From: Patescibacteria group bacterium
GTDB taxonomy: Bacteria; Patescibacteriota; Minisyncoccia; UBA6257; JAKLIH01
Direction: 5' to 3'
DNA: 53,224 nt
NCBI GenBank assembly: GCA_022709715.1
Contig: JAKLIH010000004.1
Span: forward strand, 1 to 53,224
The notes under the pieces: model-generated
Database searches by the model: none
What the model saw: the letters and a program-made list of their open reading frames with translations, nothing else
What the model was told of the DNA's origin: nothing
Shown: in pieces, positions 16,776 to 25,552 of the stretch
Layout of the letters: each line of letters begins with the position of its first letter
How positions within the stretch are numbered: position 1 is the stretch's first letter
Translations under genes and position numbers: made by a program

Positions 16776-17396
16776 TTATTTAGAAATAATTTTAAGGAGA
16801 GTACCACATCTTCCAGGAATGGATCCACGAACAAATAATAAATGGTTCTTTTTATCAACTTTAACGATTTTAGCACTAATCATTGAATGAGTTTCGCCAC
16901 CAGTTCTACCGGCCATCTTTTTACCTTTGGCTACTCTTTGAATACCAGTATGACCAATTGAACCTGGTTCTCTTAAGGCATGTTTGGTACCATGAGTTTT
17001 GGAAGCACCATGAAAATGATGTCTTTTAACTACACCTTGAAAGCCCTTGGATTTAGTTACACCTTGAACTTTGATGGTGTCGCCTTCACTAAAAGTTTCA
17101 GCAGTTATTTCGTCCCCAATGTTAAATTTAGTAACATCGTCTACTAAAAATTCTCGAAGATATCTAAAAGTTTGAACTTTTTCACCAAGATGTTTTTTGA
17201 GTGAAGACATAACTGGTTTAGTTAAACTTTTTCTGGTTTTAAAACCACAAACAATAGCATTGTAGCCATCAGTTTCTTTGGTTTTAATTTGAGCAATAAC
17301 CATTGGACCAGCTTCAACAACTGTTACAGGAATAGCCCCGACATTTTCATCAGGTAACTGGGTCATTTTTATTTTTTCGGCAAGGATAAAAGACAT
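16776..17396 (-). CDS. rplC: Ribosomal protein uL3
   Basis: 206 residues, normal length. Contains EKIKMTQLPDENVGAIPVTV, GDTIKVQGVTKSKGFQGVVK, RHHFHGASKTHGTKHALREP and GKKMAGRTGGE. It lies near the peptidyl transferase centre and starts 50S assembly. It is preceded by an 85-bp gap with a hairpin. Confidence 0.96.
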   Translation of the reverse strand: MSFILAEKIKMTQLPDENVGAIPVTVVEAGPMVIAQIKTKETDGYNAIVCGFKTRKSLTKPVMSSLKKHLGEKVQTFRYLREFLVDDVTKFNIGDEITAETFSEGDTIKVQGVTKSKGFQGVVKRHHFHGASKTHGTKHALREPGSIGHTGIQRVAKGKKMAGRTGGETHSMISAKIVKVDKKNHLLFVRGSIPGRCGTLLKIISK

Positions 17397-17450
17397 ATTA
17401 TGGTTTTAGACATTAAATACTATTAAAAATTTTTCAAAAGTGCCCTCATC

Positions 17451-17476
17451 AAAAAACTGAGAAAACTCAGTTTTTT
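17451..17476 (-). terminator. Terminator-like hairpin between rpsJ and rplC (possible attenuator)
   Basis: A perfect 11-bp stem (aaaaaactgag and its complement) with a 4-nt loop ends in a run of six T on the minus strand. It starts 6 nt after the rpsJ stop and lies upstream of rplC. An intrinsic terminator inside the S10 operon would lower expression of the downstream genes unless it is read through. Confidence 0.7.
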
Positions 17477-17481
17477 GACGT

Positions 17482-17808
17482 TTAAGCTTTAATTTCGGCT
17501 TCAACTCCAGCTGGTAAATTTAAACTGGTTAAGGCTTCAACAGTTTTACTGTTTGAATTAATAACGTCAATCAATCTTTTGTGGACTCTGATTTCAAACT
17601 GCTCTTGCGATTTCTTTTTTACAAAAGTAGCACGATTTACAGAGTATTTTCTTTTTTCAGTAGGTAGCAAAATTGGACCGATAATACTGGCACCACTACG
17701 AATAGCAATATCAATAATCTGTTTACAAGAATTATCAATCAAGTGATGATCGTAGGATTTAAGTCGAATCCTAATTTTGACTTTTTTATCTAAGGTACTA
17801 TTTGTCAT
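17482..17808 (-). CDS. rpsJ: Ribosomal protein uS10
   Basis: 108 residues. Contains KIRIRLKSYDHHLIDNSCKQ, GPILLPTEKRKYSVNRA and FEIRVHKRLIDVINSN, all typical of uS10. It starts 11 nt after tuf, so it is co-transcribed with it. The S10 operon begins here. Confidence 0.97.
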   Translation of the reverse strand: MTNSTLDKKVKIRIRLKSYDHHLIDNSCKQIIDIAIRSGASIIGPILLPTEKRKYSVNRATFVKKKSQEQFEIRVHKRLIDVINSNSKTVEALTSLNLPAGVEAEIKA

Positions 17809-17819
17809 TATACATTTGT

Positions 17820-19019
17820 TTAAGCAACGATTTTTGTTACAACGCCAGCACCAACAGTTTTACCACCTTCACGGATAGCAAATCTTTGTTTTTCTTCTAA
17901 AGCGACTGGAGCGATTAATTTAACTTTAAAAGTAGCAGTATCACCAGGCATAACCATTTGGACACCTTCTTTTAAAGTTACTTCACCAGTTACATCAGAG
18001 GTTAAAATAAAGAATTGTGGTTTATAGCCAGAGAAGAATGGAGTATGGCGACCACCTTCGTCTTGGGATAATACAAATACTTCAGCTTCAAATTCGGTAT
18101 GAGGAGTGATCGAACCAGGTTTGGCAATAACTTGACCACGTCGGATATCTTCTTTTTTAACACCACGAAGTAATAAACCAACGTTATCACCAGCTTGAGC
18201 ATCTTCCATGCTCTTGTTAAACATTTCAACACCAGTAATAACAGTTTTGGTGGTTGGTTGATAACCAACGATATCGGCTTCGTCATTGACTTTAACTTGA
18301 CCACGAGTAATTCTACCGGTAACAACGGTGCCACGACCTTCAATTGTGAAAATATCTTCAATTGGTAATAAGAATGGTTTATCAATTTCTCTTTGAGGAG
18401 CTGGGAAATAGGTATCAACAGCGTTTAATAATTCCATAATGGGTTGAATAGCTGGGTCATCAAAAGATGTAGCTTCAACAGCTTTTAAGGCCGAACCACG
18501 AATTATAGGAATTTCATTACCTGGAAATTCGTATTTTGTTAATAAATCACGAATTTCGGCTTCGACTAAATCAATTAATTCTGGATCTGAAACCATATCA
18601 ACTTTATTCAAAAAGACGACTAAAGCTGGAACACCAACCTGTCTAGCAAGTAAAATGTGCTCTCGAGTTTGAGGCATTGGACCATCAGCAGCAGAAACTA
18701 CTAAAATAGCACCGTCCATTTGAGCGGAACCAGTAATCATATTTTTGATATAATCAACGTGACCTGGACAGTCAATATGAGCGTAGTGACGATTGTCGGT
18801 TTCATATTCTGAATGATGAACGTTAATAGTAATACCACGAGCTTTTTCTTCTGGAGCTTTATCGATTTCGTCAACACTGGCCGATTTCTTAACTAAACCC
18901 TTTAAGAAAAGAGTGTTTAAAATAGCGGCGGTTAATGTGGTTTTACCATGATCAACGTGACCAATGGTACCGACATTCATATGTGGCTTGGAGCGCACAA
19001 ATTTCTCTTTTTCTGCCAT
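17820..19019 (-). CDS. tuf: Elongation factor Tu
   Basis: 399 residues, full length and uninterrupted. G1 GHVDHGKT is at about residues 20-27, the switch region [15 protein letters not shown] follows, then G3 [20 protein letters not shown] and G4 NKVDMV. Domain 2 shows [19 protein letters not shown] and domain 3 [19 protein letters not shown]. It brings aminoacyl-tRNA to the ribosome. It heads the S10 operon and has a strong promoter at 19112-19140. Confidence 0.98.
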   Translation of the reverse strand: MAEKEKFVRSKPHMNVGTIGHVDHGKTTLTAAILNTLFLKGLVKKSASVDEIDKAPEEKARGITINVHHSEYETDNRHYAHIDCPGHVDYIKNMITGSAQMDGAILVVSAADGPMPQTREHILLARQVGVPALVVFLNKVDMVSDPELIDLVEAEIRDLLTKYEFPGNEIPIIRGSALKAVEATSFDDPAIQPIMELLNAVDTYFPAPQREIDKPFLLPIEDIFTIEGRGTVVTGRITRGQVKVNDEADIVGYQPTTKTVITGVEMFNKSMEDAQAGDNVGLLLRGVKKEDIRRGQVIAKPGSITPHTEFEAEVFVLSQDEGGRHTPFFSGYKPQFFILTSDVTGEVTLKEGVQMVMPGDTATFKVKLIAPVALEEKQRFAIREGGKTVGAGVVTKIVA

Positions 19020-19111
19020 AATTTTTTTTTAATATTTTTTTATAAAAATTATTAGTTGAAACCAGTTCAACCAAACTTAATAGGTTTTATTAAGTTTTTT
19101 CAAGTAATCAT

Positions 19112-19140
19112 ATACTAGCGCATTTTCTTTCAAAAGTCAA
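19112..19140 (-). promoter_or_regulatory. Promoter of the tuf-S10-spc operon
   Basis: On the minus strand TTGACT (19135-19140), a 17-bp spacer and TAGTAT (19112-19117) lie about 95 nt upstream of the tuf start. The same TTGACT/17-bp arrangement recurs upstream of infA, the baseplate-J-like gene, panA and others. Confidence 0.8.
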
Positions 19141-19167
19141 TACCCCGATTTAAAATGACACGCAAAT

Positions 19168-22098
19168 TTATCGATTTTGTAGCATTAACAATAATTGTTT
19201 CAATAGCTCAATGAGTTGAAGCTGAAGCGACATGACTATATTATCTTTTGTGTCTTCAACAAATATTGCTTTTATATTTCTGGAACCATTAATTGAAAAA
19301 GTTAAATTATTTTCTTGTCCAATCAACACGCCCTTTTCCTCTCACCCAATAAATTTGTAACCTGTGTTTTCTTTTGCTTTGATAGTAACACTTTGATTGT
19401 TATAAAAAATCCCTCCTCCGCTAACACTGCCCTTTTTCTCATCGTTTGAATATACTACTAGTACAAAAGATTTTAATGGGAAAGAATTGCTTGACCCAAA
19501 AAATTCAGCTATCTGTCCATAAATTTTTTGATTTCCTTGGGTTTCTATCACATATTGATATTCATAAGTTGTGTTGCCTTGAATATTTTGCAATATTTCT
19601 TCGATCTCACCCTTTTGAGGCATTGGTTTTTTGTTAGTTGTGTTTCATTGAGTATCACCTTGTTTTCGGTATTGAATATAATAAGAAGAATTATTATATT
19701 CCGTTTCGGACAAACTATTTTGTATTAATACATTTTCAGCCGGCTTAGTAGTCGTAGTGGTAGTTGGTGCATTGGAACTATATGAAATTGTTGAAGTAGA
19801 TCCATATAGAGTTTTAAAAGTCGATAATAATCCAAATACTTCTTGATCACTACCAAAAACAACCTTTAACTGATATTCATAGTTAGTTCCAACACTTAGT
19901 CCAGTGACGACCGCTTCAACTTCTCCGGCCACAATAAATTCTTCGGCCGGGGTTGTTGTTCAATCACTATCTCCTGTTTTTCTATATCGGAAAGAAACGT
20001 CGGTTGTAATGTAATCCCCTAAATCAGTTACCTCTCCTTTTAATTTAGCTGAAAGCGGTAATATATTACTTGCGTCTTGAGTGGTTGGCTGAGGATCTTG
20101 TTTTAATGTTTGAAAAGAAACAATGGAGCCGTAGTTATAACCTGTGCCATAATCGATAACTGTTCTATATTCATAATTTGTATTTGAGGTTAGCCCTGTT
20201 ATTCCTTTTGAAAAAGCTCCTAATGTTGCTAATACTTGAGGAGATGTGCTTGTCCAGCTACTAGCCCCTACTTTACGGTATTGAAAATATCCATTCACTC
20301 CATAATAATAATTTAACGTTCCATTTAATGTTGCACTAGCCAATGCAATGCTAGTTGCTGCCGATGTTGTCGCTCCTGGAGTATAATGAAGCTCTGGATA
20401 TGACGACCCCATATATCAAATTGTTGGCGTGGAATAATCCGAACCACTAGATATGTTTCAAGTATCATAGGTTGCTAATGTTTTCATCTCGGCTGTTGTT
20501 TTTCCGATTCCACCAACATTACTATCCCCACTTGATCCTACTCCGCTAGTAGTCACGTCTCAATATGAATTATTCACTGTTTCACCACCAAGGCCATTAC
20601 CAATGAAACCATAAAATGTTCCAGCACTAGCAATTTTTGATCCAATAGAATAAGAATTTGAAATAGTACATCCACCGGTGGTACCAACTAGCCCACCGCC
20701 TTTGTTAGCGGCATTGCTTATACCAACATTTCCTGTGGCATAACAATTTAAAATGGTGGCACCAAAATTGTTTCCAGACAATCCTCCGACTTGATCATTT
20801 CCAGTCGCATTTTTATTAGAATAAGATTTTTCAATTGTACCATAGTTGGTGCCAACTAATCCACCAACACCATCGCCAGTGCCTAATACATTGCCGGCTC
20901 CAGTTGAGTAACTTTTTATAATAGTGGACGTATTGCTGTTGTATCCGACTAATCCTCCGACATTACTACCACCACCAGTAACTGAACCGCTAGATCAAGA
21001 TTCTGATACCAAAGAATAGCTTTCTCCCACTAACCCACCAACACCATCTCCTTGTCCAGTAACATTGCCAGTTGCATATGATTTGGTAATTTCATCGTTA
21101 CTAACTCCTACCAATCCACCAACTCCATTTTTTGAATTACTTACAACTCCGGTTGCATATGAGTTGCTTATAGTAAGTCCAGTTGCTTGTGTACCAATCA
21201 ATCCTCCAGCCACTATGCCACCAGATACATTTCCAGATGCATAACAGTTATTAACAGTCCCTGTGCCAGAAGTGCTAGCAATAAGTCCTCCGGTATTGCC
21301 TTGATTATAGACACCAACAACATTGCCTGAGGCACTACAGTTAATATAGGTGGATCTAGGACTCAACCCAACTAGTCCACCAACAAAAGAAACACCTGTT
21401 ACTGCTCCCGTAGCATGAACATCATCGAAAGTAGAATCATCGGCTTGAGCTGTTAAACCGCCTACATAAGAATCTGTCGTAACTGTAACTGTGGCACTTG
21501 AATTGACATCTTCCATATTGGAATTTAGTATGAAACCAGACAAACCTCCGGCATATCCATCAGCTGATATTGCACCACTGGCTTGAATTCCACTAATAGT
21601 TGTTTCTTGAGTCATACCTATTACTCCTCCAACATATAGCTCTCCTGAAATATCGCCACCAACCGTTATGTCTTCAATGGTTGTGGCGTTTGTGCCGGCT
21701 TTACCCGCAAGAGCGCCAACATAGTTTTTTCCAGTTATGTCGGCTCTAGCAAAAGATAAATCAAAAACATGTCCACCATTTATTATAGAAAAAAGGCCAA
21801 CATTATCTGTAGCGCCTCGGTTGATGTATAAATCGTTAATTGAAAATCCACGACCATCTAAACTTCCTGTAAAAGTTCCTAGTGGAAGTCATCCACTTCC
21901 GCCATTTCATCCTGAAGTTGCCGAACAATCTATGTCTTGAGTAAGATAAAAACTTCCCGAAAGGTCAGACATTTCTGATAACTCTGTACAGGAAGAAATA
22001 GGAATGTTGACTGCATAGACGCTTGACGCTTTAAAAGAAGTAGCAAAAATAATTATTAAACAAACTGTTATCAAATTTTTTAAATTAAACTTTTTCAT
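19168..22098 (-). CDS. Large secreted surface protein with GLUG, Fn3-like and InlB-B-like repeats
   Basis: 976 residues in one frame from ATG 22096-22098, only when TGA is Trp. A signal peptide is visible (MKKFNLKNLITVCLIIIFAT, then cleavage near SVYA). Residues about 60-545 are repeats of roughly 35-45 residues with GGLVG and SYATG elements, the GLUG pattern of bacterial adhesins. Next come Fn3-like modules with the unit TNYEYRTVI or GTNYEYQLKV and FQYRKVG (about 545-870). The end has an InlB B-repeat-like module, KENTGYKFIGWEEKGVLIG. It has no LPXTG anchor. An adhesive or partner-contact role is inferred. After about residue 950 the +1 frame stays open and looks protein-like, so a late frameshift is possible. 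Confidence 0.85.
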
Positions 22099-22243
22099 TT
22101 TTGTTTTTTATATTTATTAAATTTATTTTATAAATACATTTTATATTATTTTTTTATAGATTACAACCCCTCACGTTGCATAACGCAAAATGACATTCAA
22201 AATTTTATTATGATCTCTCTTCCCTTATCTCTTAATCTTTGAA

Positions 22244-22657
22244 TTAATTTATTTCAAAATATTTATTTTGATTTCTGCGATTTTGTTTTTTGATGGATAT
22301 GGCTTTTTTATTTTGAATACGCATTTCTTGGCTGGCTTTAGTGGGTTTAGTTGTCTTGCGAGTTTTTTTGACAATTAAAGCTTTACCAATTAATTCGTTT
22401 AATTTTTTAATGACTGCTTCTTTGTTTTTAATTTGCTCACGGTATTTTTCAGAACTTAAAAAAATATAGCCAGCGTGGTTGATATGATTTTTAAAATATT
22501 TTTTTATTTTTAATTTTTGATCGGATGAAAAATAAGGTGAGTGATTGTAATTTCATTTAACTTGAACTTTGGATGAAACTTTATTAACATTTTGCCCACC
22601 GTGGCCGGATGACCGAATATAATCAAAAATTAATTCTTTATCAATGTTATATTTCAT
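22244..22657 (-). CDS. arfB: ArfB/YaeJ-like peptidyl-tRNA hydrolase (class I release-factor domain)
   Basis: 137 residues. The catalytic GGQ motif is at residues 20-22 in SSGHGGQNVNKVSSKVQVKW, followed by the release-factor core and a long basic C-terminal tail (KKTRKTTKPTKASQEMRIQ, KKQNRRNQNK). It is without the codon-recognition domains of RF1/RF2. Such proteins free stalled ribosomes; the basic tail enters the empty mRNA channel. The Trp in VQVKW is TGA. It is relevant in a genome in which UGA is a sense codon and RF2 is expected to be missing. Confidence 0.88.
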
Positions 22658-22707
22658 AAATAGGTTTTAAATATAGTATCAAAAAATTTAAAAGTATGAA
22701 AGAGGTG

Positions 22708-22736
22708 TTGCATTTTTATCTATTTTTTGGTATTAT
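22708..22736 (+). promoter_or_regulatory. Plus-strand promoter for a candidate RNA
   Basis: TTGCAT (22708-22713), a 17-bp spacer and TATTAT (22731-22736) point away from arfB. No plus-strand coding gene follows, but a series of stem-loops does. Confidence 0.6.
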
Positions 22737-22742
22737 AATATT

Positions 22743-22975
22743 ATCAGATGCAAAGTACGTTGTAGGTTTAAACGCTCTATTTCGAAAATGCCATACGTAC
22801 GAAGGCGATTTTTGTCTGGTAAGGCCAGCGCCGTCAACATCTGGTTTGGTTTTATAACGCGTTTATTTGATTCGGTTATCCCATTATAATCAAACGCGTT
22901 GTCTTGCTCTTTATACAAACTAGCTCGGCCTTGGATGATTCAGTCCCTGTCCGAGCTAGGAAAATTTAGTTTTAT
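22743..22975 (+). ncRNA. Candidate structured RNA, unassigned
   Basis: This segment between arfB and the toxin gene is less AT-rich than its surroundings and carries four successive stems. These are gtacgt/acgtac near 22755-22800; ggcg-ctgg/ccag-cgcc near 22803-22834; aacgcgttt/aaacgcgtt near 22856-22904; and ctagctcgg/ccgagctag at 22920-22959. A plus-strand promoter precedes it. More hairpins follow to about 23190: taaacaatta/taattgttta, gctggag/ctccagc, and gagcta/tagctc with a T-run, any of which could terminate it. I see no RNase P, tmRNA or SRP signature. A minus-strand reading frame across it (61 codons) is not supported by any family. Confidence 0.5.
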
Positions 22976-23154
22976 TTTTATTATGTTTGGCGTTCATCGT
23001 TAAACAATTATCAAAGCCAATCTTTTGGTTTAATTGTTTAGCAAAACCCATATCATCCGTGGTTTTTATGTATGTCCTTTTTTAAAACTCTAAGATTGCA
23101 CAAAAGCTGGAGAATAGCTCCAGCGAAAAATAAAACTTTATTTTACGTTCTTTA

Positions 23155-23200
23155 TAAAATTGAGCTAACGAAAATAGCTCTTTTTTATTTTTAAAAAATC
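23155..23200 (+). terminator. Terminator-like hairpin
   Basis: gagcta / tagctc with a 7-nt loop is followed by ttttttattttt on the plus strand. It could end the candidate RNA that starts near 22743. Confidence 0.6.
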
Positions 23201-23202
23201 AT

Positions 23203-23221
23203 AACGGTACCAGGTACCGTT
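23203..23221. repeat. Dispersed palindrome, copy 1 (aacggtacc-a-ggtaccgtt type)
   Basis: Perfect 19-nt palindrome with a central A. Related copies are at 25426-25448, 50886-50906 and 50929-50947. This one lies 13 nt past the toxin stop codon. Confidence 0.8.
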
Positions 23222-23233
23222 CTAGCATTCTAA

Positions 23234-23626
23234 TTATAATAAATAAATATAGTTTAAATAATTTTCTTTTATTAGTTGCTTTCATTTTATTGTTTCGTGA
23301 CCATTGCCTAAATCATTTTTATTATAAACTAAAAGAATTTTAATTATTCCAATATCTTTATGAACAGCAACAATGCATCTATTACCTGAGGCTTTTTTAG
23401 AAGCATTGGTTCCATGAACACGAAAATCAACTTTCATAATACCTAAGTTATTATCTTGATTAATAATATCGACAGCTGATGTTTTAACAAACAAATCAAA
23501 TCTTTGTAATTCTTCGAAAAGAGCTTTAAGAGTTACTTCTCAAGCTTTTTTATATTTCTTACTGAAATTTTTTATAAAATGATTTTCAGCAAATTTTTCA
23601 ATTTCTATAAAATAGTTAGTAGACAT
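23234..23626 (-). CDS. Probable toxin of a PanA-type toxin-antitoxin pair
   Basis: 130 residues from ATG 23624-23626, overlapping the panA-like stop by 11 nt. The protein begins MSTNYFIEIEKFAENHFI and has a charged core (DFRVHGTNASKKASGNRCIV) and a late segment KILLVYNKNDLGNGHETIKW. The last part resembles the C-terminal strands of RelE/HigB-type mRNA interferases, but I cannot assign the family. Two Trp codons are TGA. The tight coupling downstream of an HTH-Panacea antitoxin is the main reason to call it a toxin; biochemical activity is unknown. Confidence 0.65.
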
Positions 23627-24290
23627 CATTTGGATCTTGTTGAATTATTAATTCATAGGGGATAATTTCATCTGATTGACATAATATATATGGTAATTGG
23701 TTATGAGTAAATTCTACTATTTCATTGGTTTTTTTATCATTCCATTTATAAGAAATTTTATTAATCAATTTGATTTCATCTTTTGATAAATTTCCTAAAT
23801 TTCTTTTTTTAGAATTATCATTTTCAGAAATTAAAAGCATATCTCCTTTTCTGTCAATGCTAATTTTACCTTCATATTCCAATTCATCAATAACTCTAAA
23901 ATATGTATCAGGCACGGGACCAAATGGGATTTTTCTATATTTCATGCCACTCATACTTTTAAGATTATAGTAATACCAAGAAAAATCAGCTAAGTATAAT
24001 AATTTAGCTAATTTAGTTTTTGGAATTTTTTTATCTTGAGACTTAACGTTACGTAAAAAAGCCAATACCATTTCTTTGTATTTTACATAATCAGGAAATA
24101 AATTATTCTTTAAATCATCAAGAGAAATACCAAATAAATTAGATAATTTTAAAGCTTGCGAAAGATTCAGATCTACCTTTCCCTTTTCAAATTTAATATA
24201 ATTAGAACGTGAAATATTTATTTTTTTAGAAATAACATCTTGGGATATTTTTTTTCTTTCACGTAATTCTTTAATAATTTTATGAAACAT
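23616..24290 (-). CDS. HTH-Xre plus Panacea (SocA-like/DUF4065) antitoxin
   Basis: 224 residues. Residues 1-60 are an Xre-type helix-turn-helix (RERKKISQDVISKKINISRS, YIKFEKGKVDLNLSQALKLS). Residues about 75-215 match the Panacea/DUF4065 layout: TKLAKLLYLADFSWYY, KYRKIPFGPVPDTYF, a wing-like segment with GDMLLISEND, and a C-terminal helix ending in HNQLPYILC. Panacea proteins are known as antitoxins that neutralise unrelated toxins and often carry an HTH for autoregulation. Its Trp codons are TGG. A strong promoter and a palindrome lie just upstream. Confidence 0.85.
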   Translation of the reverse strand: MFHKIIKELRERKKISQDVISKKINISRSNYIKFEKGKVDLNLSQALKLSNLFGISLDDLKNNLFPDYVKYKEMVLAFLRNVKSQDKKIPKTKLAKLLYLADFSWYYYNLKSMSGMKYRKIPFGPVPDTYFRVIDELEYEGKISIDRKGDMLLISENDNSKKRNLGNLSKDEIKLINKISYKWNDKKTNEIVEFTHNQLPYILCQSDEIIPYELIIQQDPNDVY

Positions 24291-24316
24291 ATTAAAATTT
24301 TAATTTTAATATGTAA

Positions 24317-24345
24317 AGTATATAATAAATATGTAAAAAAGTCAA
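24317..24345 (-). promoter_or_regulatory. Promoter of the toxin-antitoxin operon
   Basis: Minus strand TTGACT (24340-24345), 17 bp, TATACT (24317-24322), about 27 nt before the antitoxin start. The leader contains attaaaattttaattttaat, itself partly palindromic. Confidence 0.8.
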
Positions 24346-24353
24346 TCATTAAA

Positions 24354-24370
24354 TGTCTAAATTTTAGACA
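24354..24370. promoter_or_regulatory. Likely operator: tgtctaaa-t-tttagaca palindrome
   Basis: A perfect 17-nt palindrome lies 8 nt upstream of the -35 box of the toxin-antitoxin operon. It is the natural candidate site for autoregulation by the Xre domain of the antitoxin. Confidence 0.6.
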
Positions 24371-24386
24371 ATGATTAGCATGTATA

Positions 24387-25277
24387 TTATTTTTCTAATT
24401 TAAAATTTTCACTAATTTTTCAAATGCCTTTTTCTCTAAAAGCAGGGATAGTTTGACGACGGGCAGAATTCAATAACGAATTTATTGAATGATTAATTTT
24501 TTTGGAATACATTGATAAAGTGATGATATTGTCCCCTTTAAGATAAGTAATTCTTTTATGAAGTGATTCTAACAATGATAAGGTTATAACTTTTTCCATA
24601 AATTTAATATTTTGTTTTTCTCTAAATTTATGAAAAGAATTATAATAATTTTGCTTATCTTTATCACGAATAATAATCATGGGAAAACCTAATCTTTGTA
24701 ATTGGAAACATACAATAGTGCGTCCAATACGACCATTGCCATCATTAAATGGATGTATGGTTTCAAATTCTAAATGAAATTTTGATATTTTATCAATAAA
24801 ATATAGATCTAAATTATTTATATATTCTAATAATAATGCATCTAACATTGATTCAACTTTTTCTGGAGGTGGTGCAATATGAGTGCCAACTCGTACATAT
24901 TCACCTGCCTTTCTAAGTCTGCCAGCAATAGAATCGTTGATGCCTCCAATAAGCATTTGATGCAAAAATAAAATAATATCTTTATTGATTTCGGTTTCTT
25001 TTGATTTATTTTTAACATAACTAATAACCCGAGCCAGATTCTTGGCTTCATATACTTCTCTTAAAGAAACAACTCTCGATACTTCCATGTCTAAAAGAAT
25101 TTTTTCTGTTTCTTTTAAAGTAAGAGTCGAATTTTCAATAGCATTTGAGTTATATACATTTTCTGGAATTTCATTTTCGTCAATTATTGACAATAAAGAT
25201 TCTTTGCCTATTTTTAATTTATCATATTCAATTTTTAAAGATTTTATCTTTTCTTTCATTGCATTGGTAGTTGACAT
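24387..25277 (-). CDS. fic: Fic-family protein with N-terminal inhibitory motif
   Basis: 296 residues. The active-site loop HPFNDGNGRIGR (residues 175-186) is complete, including the catalytic His. An inhibitory helix with SNAIEN (S44-N49, the S/TxxxE-G/N type) is present, so it is a class II self-inhibited Fic enzyme. Such enzymes usually transfer AMP from ATP to a protein side chain; the target is unknown. IRDKDKQNYYNSFHKF and a C-terminal winged-helix-like part follow. The last 12 residues are reached only if TGA (24420-24422) is Trp. It has its own promoter (25306-25334) and neighbours the toxin-antitoxin pair. Confidence 0.92.
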
Positions 25278-25305
25278 GATATTATATAGTTAATATTATA
25301 TAATA

Positions 25306-25334
25306 AGTGTACATGATTAACGCAAAAAAGTCAA
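25306..25334 (-). promoter_or_regulatory. Promoter of fic with an inverted repeat over the -35 box
   Basis: Minus strand TTGACT (25329-25334), 17 bp, TACACT (25306-25311). The half-sites attaacg and cgttaat flank the -35 box (about 25317-25348), and a third attaacg copy lies near 25367. This suggests binding of a repressor. Confidence 0.65.
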
Positions 25335-25425
25335 TATATCGTTAATTTATGCTTAAAATGCCTTAAATTAACGTTTTTTAAATAAAAACCATACAAAATT
25401 GTGTAGTTTTAATATAGAACGGTAT

Positions 25426-25448
25426 AGAACAGTACCAGGTACTGTTCT
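25426..25448. repeat. Dispersed palindrome, copy 2
   Basis: Perfect 23-nt palindrome of the form agaacagtacc-a-ggtactgttct. Compared with copy 1, g/c at one step has changed to a/t on both arms, which keeps the pairing. It lies upstream of fic, so copies 1 and 2 bracket the toxin-antitoxin/fic cassette. Confidence 0.75.
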
Positions 25449-25552
25449 GCCCATTATTTAATCCCAACGCTGCCTGGCAGTATTGAGATTAATTTCACTT
25501 AGATTTCTTAATTACTTGGCCGAACTATTTCACTTAGATTTTAGTATACTTG

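Noticed and set aside
18002-18418. 138-residue protein overlapping tuf
   Set aside because: Same-strand frame shifted within the conserved tuf gene; a shadow without its own signals.
22733-22918. 61-residue minus-strand protein
   Set aside because: No RBS or family, and it lies across the paired stems of the plus-strand RNA candidate.
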